NCBI GenBank assembly: GCA_045122835.1
Contig: JBGVIB010000140.1
Location: forward strand, 1-23,312
Direction: 5' to 3'
DNA length: 23,312 bases
Source of the DNA: JBGVMW01 sp045122835
Lineage (GTDB): Bacteria > Bacillota > Clostridia > Lachnospirales > Lachnospiraceae
Below the pieces are notes generated by a model. It saw only the letters and a program-made list of their open reading frames with translations. It searched no databases and was not told where the DNA came from. Made by a program: the position numbers and the translations under genes. How positions within the stretch are numbered: the first letter of the stretch is position 1; each line of letters starts with the position of its first letter. Positions 7,256-14,531 of the stretch are shown here, piece after piece.

Positions 7256-7798
7256 TCATGTTCTCTTGGACTTTACTGAAACAGGAATGCCCACTACTAC
7301 CTCCACCACTTCATCTGCCATGGCTGTCAGCCTTGCATTGATACTTCCCATTGCCCGAATATATGCCATTGTTGTTTCATCATAGACACTTCCATCTTCA
7401 AACACATTATTACTTACAATAACAAGGTGTGTCAGTTTTTCTTTTAAAATCTCTATTCCTTTTATAATTTTCACTGACACCTGCTGTTCTGTTTTCGGCA
7501 CCTCTTCCGAAAACATTTCGTTAGCTGCAAGATTTGATATACACTCTATCAGAGCAGTCTTTTCTTCTGACTCCATCTTTTCTAATGCATTTTGAATGGC
7601 TGCTGGCTGTTCAATAGTAAGAAAACCCTTATCCTTTCTCAGCGCTCTATGACGCTCCGCCTTCGCCTGTCCTTCTTTGTCAAATATCTTCATGGTTGCT
7701 ATATAATATTGGTTTCTTCCATGAGAAAGCTCCATGGTATAGTTTTCTGCATATTCAGACTTTCCACTTCCACTTCCTCCAATAATAACTGTCATCAT
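7256..7798 (-). CDS. cobU: Adenosylcobinamide kinase/guanylyltransferase CobU
   Basis: A 180-residue CobU-family protein, the usual length. It has an intact P-loop GGSGSGKS (7-14) for the kinase step, and H50 in 'AERHRALR' at the place of the guanylylated histidine. The segment normally reading 'VSNEVGxGIVP' is changed to 'VSNNVFEDGSVYDETT' (the beginning VSN is kept), followed by a typical 'INARLTAMADEVVEVVVGIP' end. It would phosphorylate adenosylcobinamide and transfer GMP to it, feeding CobS. Note that the conserved C-terminal motif lost here is present in the short CobU-like protein of the same operon. Its start lies 4 bases after the cobT stop, with AGAGG about 10 bases before a tandem ATG pair. 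Confidence 0.9.
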   Translation of the reverse strand: MMTVIIGGSGSGKSEYAENYTMELSHGRNQYYIATMKIFDKEGQAKAERHRALRKDKGFLTIEQPAAIQNALEKMESEEKTALIECISNLAANEMFSEEVPKTEQQVSVKIIKGIEILKEKLTHLVIVSNNVFEDGSVYDETTMAYIRAMGSINARLTAMADEVVEVVVGIPVSVKSKRT

Positions 7799-7802
7799 GG
7801 CT

Positions 7803-8894
7803 CTAATACCTCTTATACTGTTCTATCTGAATATCTGAAAAAGTAGTTCTGTCCTGATAGATGCCCAAAGCCATTTCTAATAGTGACAGCATCATCACCG
7901 CACCTGTTCCTTCTCCTAATGCCAGCTTTCCGTCAATCACAGGTTCCATTTCTAATGCTTCCATCAGTTTTTCGACTGCCGGCTCTTTGCCTCTATGTGA
8001 AGGAATCAGGTATGATTTTGTCCCCGGAACCAACCGGTCTGCCACAAGGGCTGCCACCATACTGATTACACCATCTAACACAACCGGTATGTGATACAAG
8101 GCTCCGCCAATACAGACACCGGCAAGTCCTGCAATATCCAGCCCACCCACTGTCTGCAGTATTTTTAATGGTTCTGCACCTCTCAGCTTGTACTTCTCTA
8201 TTGCTTCTGCAATCACCTGTTGTTTATGTATTAATTTCTCATCACTAAGTCCGGCTCCCTTTCCTGTCACCTCTGCCACATCACAATCTGACAAGGCTGC
8301 TGCAACGGCACTGCTTGTTGTGGTGTTTCCAATCCCCATTTCACCTGTTGCAAGGATTTTATAACCTTTCTTTTTGCAATCCAATACCATTTCTATGCCA
8401 ATACTAATTGCCTTTATTGTTTCTTCTTCTGTCATTGCAGGCTCTACTCTGAAATTCCTAGTACCACATCGGATTTTCTTATCTGCCACTCCTGGTATTG
8501 CTTCCTTCTGGTTGATACCAATGTCCACCGGTATGGTGTCTGCTCCAATTATTGCTGCCATTTTTCCTACTGAAGAATGCCCCTTTGCCATTTTCTTTAC
8601 CACTGCAGTGGTAACCTCCTGTCCCGACTGGCTGATGCCTTCTTCTACAATTCCATTATCTGCACACATAATAAGGACTGCTTTCTTTGAAATATCCACT
8701 TTATCAGTGCCTTGTATCCCACCTATCTGTGCTGTTAGCGTTTCAAATCTTCCCATGCCATCAATTGGCTTAGCTACATTATCCCAATTTTTCAGCACCT
8801 GTAATCGAATATCCTCATCTGGTGCGTTCACATGCAGGCTGTCTAACATTTCTTTTGTGCAACTATTACAGATGAGCTTTTCTGAGTATTCCAT
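7803..8894 (-). CDS. cobT: Nicotinate-nucleotide:dimethylbenzimidazole phosphoribosyltransferase CobT
   Basis: A 363-residue CobT, the first gene of the salvage operon. It activates the lower-ligand base by transferring phosphoribose from nicotinate mononucleotide. Landmarks are 'WDNVAKPIDGMGRFE', 'MCADNGIVEEGISQSGQEVT', 'EMGIGNTTTSSAVAAALS', and the catalytic glutamate E328 in 'LGEGTGAVM' near the C-terminus. GGAGG is 6 bases before the ATG. A weak promoter (TTGTAA, 16 bases, TACATT on minus) may lie just downstream of the ilvN terminator; no cobalamin aptamer precedes it. Confidence 0.95.
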   Translation of the reverse strand: MEYSEKLICNSCTKEMLDSLHVNAPDEDIRLQVLKNWDNVAKPIDGMGRFETLTAQIGGIQGTDKVDISKKAVLIMCADNGIVEEGISQSGQEVTTAVVKKMAKGHSSVGKMAAIIGADTIPVDIGINQKEAIPGVADKKIRCGTRNFRVEPAMTEEETIKAISIGIEMVLDCKKKGYKILATGEMGIGNTTTSSAVAAALSDCDVAEVTGKGAGLSDEKLIHKQQVIAEAIEKYKLRGAEPLKILQTVGGLDIAGLAGVCIGGALYHIPVVLDGVISMVAALVADRLVPGTKSYLIPSHRGKEPAVEKLMEALEMEPVIDGKLALGEGTGAVMMLSLLEMALGIYQDRTTFSDIQIEQYKRY

Positions 8895-8911
8895 AGATTT
8901 CCTCCATATTT

Positions 8912-8932
8912 AGATACCGCCGCAATGTATCT
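8912..8932 (-). other. Short hairpin in the cobT leader
   Basis: AGATAC and GTATCT (6-bp arms, 9-base loop) directly upstream of the cobT ribosome site. It overlaps the only -10-like box I can see (TACATT), so it may be a protein site, a leader hairpin, or chance. Confidence 0.25.
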
Positions 8933-8961
8933 GCTAATTTATTTCTTACAATAACACACAA

Positions 8962-8990
8962 AAACCCTTTCCTGTACAGGTAAAGGGTTT
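8962..8990 (-). terminator. Rho-independent terminator after ilvN
   Basis: On minus, AAACCCTTT and AAAGGGTTT arms flank a CCTGTACAGG palindrome, giving a long stem with one bulged base, followed by TTTTTGTGTGTT. It lies 28 bases past the ilvN stop and closes the rimO-pgsA-cinA-ilvB-ilvN operon. Confidence 0.88.
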
Positions 8991-9018
8991 GTATGTAAAA
9001 TCATATTTATATATACAT

Positions 9019-9498
9019 TTATTCCTTACACTTTGGCAATGCCAGTGTTCCGGTTCTTGCCATTTCTGCAATTCCGTAAGGTGCCAACATCTGAATCAGA
9101 AGTTCAATCTTCTCCGGTGTATCACATATCTGAATAAACAGACAGGATGCTGACATATCAAGTACATTTGCATTTAGAACATTACAGATTTCAATGATAT
9201 CACTGCGGTTGTCCTTAGTGTATCTGACTTTAATCATCATCAGCTCTCTGCTGATACTGTTTGCCTCTGTAAATGTCTTTACCTTGATAATATCAATCTT
9301 TTTATTCAGTTGCTTTTCAATCTGCTCCATGGTATGCTCGTCACCGGAGGATACAATGGTCATAACAGATACATCCTTGTTGTCTGTCTCACCAACTGCA
9401 AGACTGTCAATGTTATAGCATCTGCGTGAGAACAGACCTGCCACCTTCCAAAGCACACCAGCTCTGTTTTCTACCTGTACAGAAAATATCTTCTTCAT
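9019..9498 (-). CDS. ilvN: Acetolactate synthase small (regulatory) subunit
   Basis: A 159-residue regulatory subunit of acetohydroxyacid synthase. The N-terminal ACT domain begins 'KKIFSVQVENRAGVLWKVAG' and carries 'FSRRCYNIDSLAVGETD'; the second half is the usual small-subunit C-terminal domain. It would bind valine and control IlvB. The start is ATG 9498, because AGGAGGTG lies 8 bases before it; the GTG at 9507 falls inside that ribosome site. Only 12 bases separate it from ilvB, and the ilvB stop codon TAG is itself the first part of this ribosome site, so the two subunits are tightly coupled. Confidence 0.93.
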   Translation of the reverse strand: MKKIFSVQVENRAGVLWKVAGLFSRRCYNIDSLAVGETDNKDVSVMTIVSSGDEHTMEQIEKQLNKKIDIIKVKTFTEANSISRELMMIKVRYTKDNRSDIIEICNVLNANVLDMSASCLFIQICDTPEKIELLIQMLAPYGIAEMARTGTLALPKCKE

Positions 9499-9510
9499 CG
9501 TATTCACCTC

Positions 9511-11142
9511 CTATACCAAATCAAAATCATCAATGACACATTCCATAAAGGCTGCACCATCTATACTTAAAAATTCATCAATCTTTGCTTCCATGGTTTC
9601 CATATTTTCCAGACGGATATATGGCATGTCGTAAGCAGCTGCAATCTTTTCTAAATTCGGACTTCCATCTAAGGATACTCCACTGTAGCGGTCATCATAA
9701 GTAAAATGCTGGTACTGTCTTACCATTCCAAGGTAATGATTTACCAGTACGACCACTTTTACAGGAATATCATGCTGGCGAATGGTTGCAAGTTCCATCA
9801 TGGACATCTGGAAAGAGCCATCACCACAGACTGCAACGACCTGCTTGTCCTTATCTGCAGCCTTTGCGCCCATTGCCGCCGGAATGGAGTACCCCATGGT
9901 TCCCATACCACCGCTTGTCAGGAAATGCCCCTGCTTCATAACATAATAATTGCAGGACCAAATCTGGTTCTGACCAACGTCTGCAACGTATACTGCATTC
10001 TTATCCATTTTTTCAGACAAAGTTCTTACAAAGGATGCCGGGTCTACTACGCCATCCTTTGGATTTCGTACCTTTGCTAATTCCTTTTTCCATTTGGCTA
10101 ATTCTTCATGCCATTCGCTGAAGTCTGCTTCAAATTCAAACTCTTTAAAGTCATGTAAAATATGCTTCAAATCACCAACGATTGGAATGGAAAACTCCAT
10201 GTTCTTGCCGATTTCTGCAGGATCTACATCAATATGTACTACTGTTGTATTTTCTGTTACTAAATCCGGCTGGGAAATAGCACGGTCTGCTACTCTGGCA
10301 CCCATCATGATGATTAAATCACTTTCATTCATGGCTTTGTTAGCATATGCTTTACCATTATTTCCTACCATGCCATAGTACATTGGGTGGTCATTTGGAA
10401 TAACACCGATTCCCATCATGGTGGTTACTACCGGGATACTGTGCTTTTCTGCAAATTTGCATACGGCTTTCTCCGCACCACTTAATAACACACCGCCACC
10501 GGCACAGATAATTGGGCGTTTTGCCTTTTCTAATGCCTTTACTACCTTGCGAATCTGCATGGTATGGCCTTTAACAGTTGGCTTATAACCACGGATAGAT
10601 ACTTCCTCCGGATAAGAAAATTCCAGCATTTGCATCTGCACATCACATGGAATATCTATAAGAACCGGACCTTTTCTTCCTGTGGAAGCAATGTAAAAGG
10701 CCTCCTTAAATACTCTTGGAATGTCTTTTACATCTTTCACCAAATAGCTATATTTTACAAAGGATTCCACTGCTCCTGTTATATCAGCTTCCTGAAACAC
10801 GTCACTTCCTATTAAATCAGAACGTACCTGTCCGGTAATTGCCACTAACGGAATACTATCCATATACGCAGTTGCAATACCTGTAATTAAGTTGGTTGCA
10901 CCTGGACCTGAGGTTGCCACGCAAACACCGGTTTTTCCTGTTACACGGGCATATCCGCTTGCTGCATGTCCTGCATTCTGTTCGGTACGAACTAATACCT
11001 GCTTAATAGGGGAATCATAAATGCTGTCAAAAAATGGGCAAATTGCCACACCCGGATAGCCAAATACTACCGGTACCCCTTCTGCCTCTAAGCATTTTAC
11101 AATTGCTTCTGCTCCTGTTATTTTATCTGCCAAGATTTCCAC
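9511..11142 (-). CDS. ilvB: Acetolactate synthase large (catalytic) subunit
   Basis: A ThDP- and FAD-dependent enzyme that makes acetolactate from pyruvate, the first shared step of valine/leucine and isoleucine synthesis. At 543 residues it has the catalytic glutamate E54 in 'VRTEQNAGHAASGYAR', the 'ATSGPGATNLITGIATAYMD' block and the ThDP motif starting GDGSFQMS at residue 440 and ending at 'VLVN'. It ends at 'ECVIDDFDLV', about 15-25 residues earlier than most anabolic enzymes, which carry a tail of the 'PMVxPG' type. Start: the GTG at 11142 has AGAGGA only 2 bases away, whereas TTG at 11133 is 10 bases from AGGAG and may be the true start. The 5' end overlaps cinA by 20 bases (or 11 with the TTG). 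Confidence 0.93.
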   Translation of the reverse strand: MEILADKITGAEAIVKCLEAEGVPVVFGYPGVAICPFFDSIYDSPIKQVLVRTEQNAGHAASGYARVTGKTGVCVATSGPGATNLITGIATAYMDSIPLVAITGQVRSDLIGSDVFQEADITGAVESFVKYSYLVKDVKDIPRVFKEAFYIASTGRKGPVLIDIPCDVQMQMLEFSYPEEVSIRGYKPTVKGHTMQIRKVVKALEKAKRPIICAGGGVLLSGAEKAVCKFAEKHSIPVVTTMMGIGVIPNDHPMYYGMVGNNGKAYANKAMNESDLIIMMGARVADRAISQPDLVTENTTVVHIDVDPAEIGKNMEFSIPIVGDLKHILHDFKEFEFEADFSEWHEELAKWKKELAKVRNPKDGVVDPASFVRTLSEKMDKNAVYVADVGQNQIWSCNYYVMKQGHFLTSGGMGTMGYSIPAAMGAKAADKDKQVVAVCGDGSFQMSMMELATIRQHDIPVKVVVLVNHYLGMVRQYQHFTYDDRYSGVSLDGSPNLEKIAAAYDMPYIRLENMETMEAKIDEFLSIDGAAFMECVIDDFDLV

Positions 11143-11866
11143 TCTCCTCTTTGATTAATTTTCTCAGTAAATATAACGATTCACACACCGTTCTCTGCCG
11201 CACTGCCATGCGGTCACCCACAAACTGGCAGCGCTTCACAGCACCATGTCCATTCACATAGACTGCAATATATACAAGACCTACCGGCTTCTCCGCAGTT
11301 CCGCCATCCGGGCCAGCAACACCTGTGACGGCTATGGCGGCCGATGCATGAGCCTTCTTTGCCGCACCTTCCACCATTTCCCTTGCTGTCTGTGAGCTGA
11401 CGGCACCGTAGGTCTCCAAGGTTTCCTCTTTTACACCGATAAGCTCTATTTTTGCTTCATTTGCATAGGTTACAAAACTGCCATAAAACACATCAGAAAC
11501 GCCTGGCACATTTACCATTCGTCCGGCAATCAGCCCGCCGGTACAAGATTCAGCTGTAGTTAATGTTAAATTATACTTTATTAACAGCTTTGCCACAGAA
11601 TCCTCTAAAGTCATTTCTTCCCTTGTCGCAAATACATGGTCTTTAAATCTTGCTTTTATCCGCTTAATTGCTGTTTTTACTATTGCTTTTGCTTCTTTTT
11701 TGTCCTCTGCTTCTGCGGTAAGATAGCAATGGACTTCACCAACTAATACCTGAATATTCACAGCTAACCGGTTTGTCACATCCACTAACCGCTGCAAATC
11801 TTCTACAATCTTTTCTTCCTCTAAGCCTGCAATTTTGACAACTCTCTGATAACAAACCGTTTCCAT
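11123..11866 (-). CDS. CinA-family NMN amidohydrolase lacking the N-terminal MoCF domain
   Basis: A 247-residue protein. Residues about 85-240 are the CinA C-terminal (PncC) domain, which deamidates nicotinamide mononucleotide in NAD recycling: AESCTGG at 105-111, 'YANEAK' at 134-139, TGVAGPDGGT at 181-190. Residues about 8-80 resemble the linker region of full-length CinA ('VVKIAGLEEEKIVEDLQRL', then an alpha/beta segment), but the roughly 165-residue N-terminal molybdopterin-binding-like (COG1058) domain is absent. The gene cannot extend upstream, because the ATG abuts the pgsA stop (TAAATG). AGGAG lies 9 bases before the ATG. It therefore looks like a settled short form rather than a broken gene. 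Confidence 0.85.
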   Translation of the reverse strand: METVCYQRVVKIAGLEEEKIVEDLQRLVDVTNRLAVNIQVLVGEVHCYLTAEAEDKKEAKAIVKTAIKRIKARFKDHVFATREEMTLEDSVAKLLIKYNLTLTTAESCTGGLIAGRMVNVPGVSDVFYGSFVTYANEAKIELIGVKEETLETYGAVSSQTAREMVEGAAKKAHASAAIAVTGVAGPDGGTAEKPVGLVYIAVYVNGHGAVKRCQFVGDRMAVRQRTVCESLYLLRKLIKEESGNLGR

Positions 11867-12415
11867 TTACTTTGTCTCCTTTAATACATCAATATTTTTT
11901 GCAATATACTCAATTAAAGATACTACAGTTAAAATTGTTGCTGCTGCTATCAAAATTACCTCTAAATACTGAAATACTACATGGTCTACATGCAAAATCA
12001 GTACAATAATCATGGTCATCTGAATCACGGTTTTCACCTTGCCCCACATGCTTGCGGCAATTACTATACCATTATCAGATGCTATCAGACGAAAACCGCT
12101 GATAATAAATTCACGGCTCATAATAATAATCACTACCCAGGATTCGATACGATCCATTTCCACCAGACAAATCATTGCCGCACAAACGAGTAATTTATCT
12201 GCCAACGGGTCCATAAATTTCCCAAAATTGGTTACCAGGTTATGTTTTCTTGCAATTTTTCCATCTAACAAGTCAGTTAAGCTTGCAATGCAAAACAGTG
12301 CTAATGCGATATATTTTGTATAAACACCTGCCACATCCACCAGCATGAAAAATACAAAAAATGGTATCATTATCACACGAAGAATGGTCAGTTTGTTTGG
12401 TAAATTCATTTCCAT
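11867..12415 (-). CDS. pgsA: CDP-diacylglycerol-glycerol-3-phosphate 3-phosphatidyltransferase
   Basis: A 182-residue membrane enzyme that makes phosphatidylglycerol phosphate. The CDP-alcohol phosphotransferase motif is complete: D48-x2-D51-G52-x2-A55-R56-x8-G65-x3-D69-x3-D73. The N-terminal 'NLPNKLTILRVIMIPFF' is typical of PgsA. AAGGAG lies 7 bases before the first ATG. The gene starts 11 bases after rimO, an adjacency common in Firmicutes, and its stop abuts the cinA start. Confidence 0.94.
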   Translation of the reverse strand: MEMNLPNKLTILRVIMIPFFVFFMLVDVAGVYTKYIALALFCIASLTDLLDGKIARKHNLVTNFGKFMDPLADKLLVCAAMICLVEMDRIESWVVIIIMSREFIISGFRLIASDNGIVIAASMWGKVKTVIQMTMIIVLILHVDHVVFQYLEVILIAAATILTVVSLIEYIAKNIDVLKETK

Positions 12416-12426
12416 AGCTGCTCTCC

Positions 12427-13749
12427 TTACACCATCTCACCAACGAGATCATATTCATAAGCACCTGTGACCTTCACTCGGACAAAATCACCAGTCATCA
12501 GTTCTTCTTCACCATTTAAGAACAGGTATCCGTCAATATCAGGTGCATCCATGTAGGTTCTGGTTACATAAGCATTTTCATCTGCAACCTTTCCTTCCAC
12601 CATTACAAGAAGCTCTCTGCCTACCTGTGTTTCTGCCTTGTCAAAGGCTACCTCCTGCTGAAGCTCCATGATTTCATCACGGCGGTCCTCTTTCACGGAC
12701 TGTTCTACCTGATTCTCCATCAGTGCTGCCGGTGTATCCTCCTCCTTGGAGTATGCAAAGACGCCTAATCTGTCAAATTCCATGATGTCCACAAATTCCA
12801 TCAACTCTTCATGCTGTTCCTGTGTTTCTCCAGGGAAACCACTGATTAATGTGGTTCTAAGGGCAATGTCCGGAATCTCGCGACGAAGCTTCTCAATGAT
12901 AGCAACCAATTCTGCCTTGGTTGTTCTTCTTCCCATGCGCTTTAAGATATCATCATTACAGTGCTGTATTGGCAAATCTAGGTAATGGCAGATTTTTTCT
13001 TCTTCCTTCATTACCTGAATCAGTTCGTCTGTAATTTCCTCCGGATAGCAATATTGTATACGAATCCAGTAAATTTCTGGAATTTTGCACAATTCACGTA
13101 ATAACTTCGGCAACGCTTTTTCTCCATATAAATCCTTGCCGTACATAGTTGTTTCCTGTGCAACCAGAATTAATTCTTTTACGCCCTGAGCTGCTAAGTC
13201 TTTTGCTTCTGCTACTAATTCTTCCATTGGTATACTGCGGTAATTGCCCCGAACCTTTGGAATAATACAATATGTGCAGTGCTTGTCACAGCCTTCTGCA
13301 ATCTTTAAATGTGCAAAGTGTCCGCCTGTTGTCACGTAACGCTTAGCCGTTATGTTCGGCAGTCCTTCCATGGATTTCATATCTAAGACATGCTCACCCT
13401 GCAAAGCTTTTATAATGGCCTCCTCGATATCATCAATGCTGTTTGTTCCGAGGATAGCATCCACTTCCTCTATCTCGTCCTGTATCTCCTGCTGGTAGCG
13501 TTGTGCCAGACATCCTGATACAATCAAGGCTTTACAACTTCCATCTTTCTTATATTCTGCCATCTCTAAGATGGTATTCACACTTTCTTCCTTGGCATCA
13601 TTGATAAAACAGCAGGTATTCACAACGATTACCTCTGCTTCCTCCGGTTCCTGAGTAAACTCGTATCCTTTTGCAGCCAATGCCCCTAACATATGCTCTG
13701 CATCTACTAAGTTCTTGTCACAGCCAAGTGTCACAAAGTATAATTTCAT
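12427..13749 (-). CDS. rimO: Ribosomal protein S12 methylthiotransferase RimO
   Basis: A 440-residue radical-SAM methylthiotransferase that modifies an aspartate of ribosomal protein S12. The N-terminal MTTase domain binds one iron-sulphur cluster through C10, C46 and C80 ('TLGCDKN', 'NTCCF', 'SGCLAQR'). The radical-SAM cluster uses C154, C158 and C161 (GCDKHCTYC). A TRAM domain occupies the last 65 residues or so. The starting 'GCDKNLVDAEHMLG' is characteristic of RimO rather than MiaB. GGAGG precedes the ATG by 5 bases. It is the first gene of the operon that continues through pgsA, cinA, ilvB and ilvN. Confidence 0.95.
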   Translation of the reverse strand: MKLYFVTLGCDKNLVDAEHMLGALAAKGYEFTQEPEEAEVIVVNTCCFINDAKEESVNTILEMAEYKKDGSCKALIVSGCLAQRYQQEIQDEIEEVDAILGTNSIDDIEEAIIKALQGEHVLDMKSMEGLPNITAKRYVTTGGHFAHLKIAEGCDKHCTYCIIPKVRGNYRSIPMEELVAEAKDLAAQGVKELILVAQETTMYGKDLYGEKALPKLLRELCKIPEIYWIRIQYCYPEEITDELIQVMKEEEKICHYLDLPIQHCNDDILKRMGRRTTKAELVAIIEKLRREIPDIALRTTLISGFPGETQEQHEELMEFVDIMEFDRLGVFAYSKEEDTPAALMENQVEQSVKEDRRDEIMELQQEVAFDKAETQVGRELLVMVEGKVADENAYVTRTYMDAPDIDGYLFLNGEEELMTGDFVRVKVTGAYEYDLVGEMV

Positions 13750-13774
13750 ATAGTCCTCCCAGTTTGACTGTATT

Positions 13775-13805
13775 AACGTAGCTGCAATTCTTCCGCTACT
13801 ACGTT
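13775..13805 (-). other. Hairpin in the rimO leader
   Basis: AACGTAG (13775-13781) and CTACGTT (13799-13805) form a 7-bp stem with a 17-base loop, between the predicted rimO start point and its ribosome site. It could be a leader structure; it is not followed by a U-run on minus, so it is not an obvious attenuator. Confidence 0.4.
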
Positions 13806-13815
13806 TTATCTTTCT

Positions 13816-13844
13816 ATTTTACACGTTTTTGTGAAAATAATCAA
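13816..13844 (-). promoter_or_regulatory. Sigma-A promoter of the rimO operon
   Basis: On minus, TTGATT (plus 13839-13844) and TAAAAT (plus 13816-13821) are separated by exactly 17 bases. The position, 65-95 bases before rimO and just past the vanZ stop, fits the start of the five-gene operon. Confidence 0.65.
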
Positions 13845-13862
13845 CGTAAAAATACTAGTACA

Positions 13863-14348
13863 TCATTCGCCAGGTATGTTCCGTTTGCCCCTACATATTA
13901 AATTCATAATAAAAAAACCTATTGCCACGCCGACTCCATCTATGCAGACATCTCGCAGATGACCGCTTCTGCCAGGTACAAAGAGCTGGTGAATTTCATC
14001 TGTGGCTGCATAGAAAATACCTATTCCTATCACCCAGTACCATTTTGGTTTATTGCCGGTATCTATGCGGATTCCTAAGAATATCAGCACTGAAAGGATG
14101 GCATATTCTGTCATATGGGCTACTTTTCGTATTACGAAGGTGATGGTGTCGTTCCACTCTGCTTTTGTGTTGTTGCTGACTGTTACATGAAAATTTTCTG
14201 CTATTTCCCACACATATTCTGCTATGGTATCGCTTTTTTCTGATGACTCGTCTCCGTTGTCGGCGGAGAAGATGAAAATCATTGCCATCATGATGAGCAT
14301 GGGGAAGTAGGCTAATTTTCGCAAGAGCCTTTTTCTTTTTTCCTTCAT
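13863..14348 (-). CDS. VanZ-family membrane protein
   Basis: A 161-residue membrane protein with the VanZ pattern: a first membrane helix at about residues 12-29, 'KVAHMTEYAILS' at 75-86, 'ATDEIHQLFVPGRSGH' at 115-130 and 'DVCIDGVG' at 133-140, then a last helix. A short segment between the first two helices would lie outside. VanZ-family proteins are common as single genes in Clostridia; a role in teicoplanin tolerance is known only for VanZ itself, so no specific function is assigned. The gene seems monocistronic: a hairpin separates it from purL, and the rimO promoter follows its stop. Confidence 0.85.
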   Translation of the reverse strand: MKEKRKRLLRKLAYFPMLIMMAMIFIFSADNGDESSEKSDTIAEYVWEIAENFHVTVSNNTKAEWNDTITFVIRKVAHMTEYAILSVLIFLGIRIDTGNKPKWYWVIGIGIFYAATDEIHQLFVPGRSGHLRDVCIDGVGVAIGFFIMNLICRGKRNIPGE

Positions 14349-14410
14349 TTTCCGTTAATCCTTTCTATATTCTCCAAATTTTAGGTTATTAATTTGCAAA
14401 CATAGAATAA

Positions 14411-14440
14411 GCTTGCCACATCTCAACAGATATGACAAGC
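14411..14440 (-). terminator. Terminator hairpin after purL
   Basis: A 13-bp stem GCTTGTCATATCT / AGATGTGGCAAGC with a 4-base loop. As RNA on minus it is fully paired with two G-U wobbles, whereas the plus-strand copy would have two A-C mismatches, so it is built for minus transcription. It lies about 90 bases past the purL stop. An A-rich stretch precedes it, and the following U content is modest (TTATTCTATG). Confidence 0.7.
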
Positions 14441-14531
14441 CTATTTTTCTTATATCTTTTCTAATATTTTCTTAATTCCATCTTCTGCTGACAGCATAAT
14501 TAGAAACTGTTCTAGGAAGCTTCAAACATTC

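Noticed and set aside
8374..8913. A 179-codon plus-strand open frame antisense to cobT
   Set aside because: The cobT protein is unmistakable with a strong ribosome site; the antisense frame is a codon-bias shadow.
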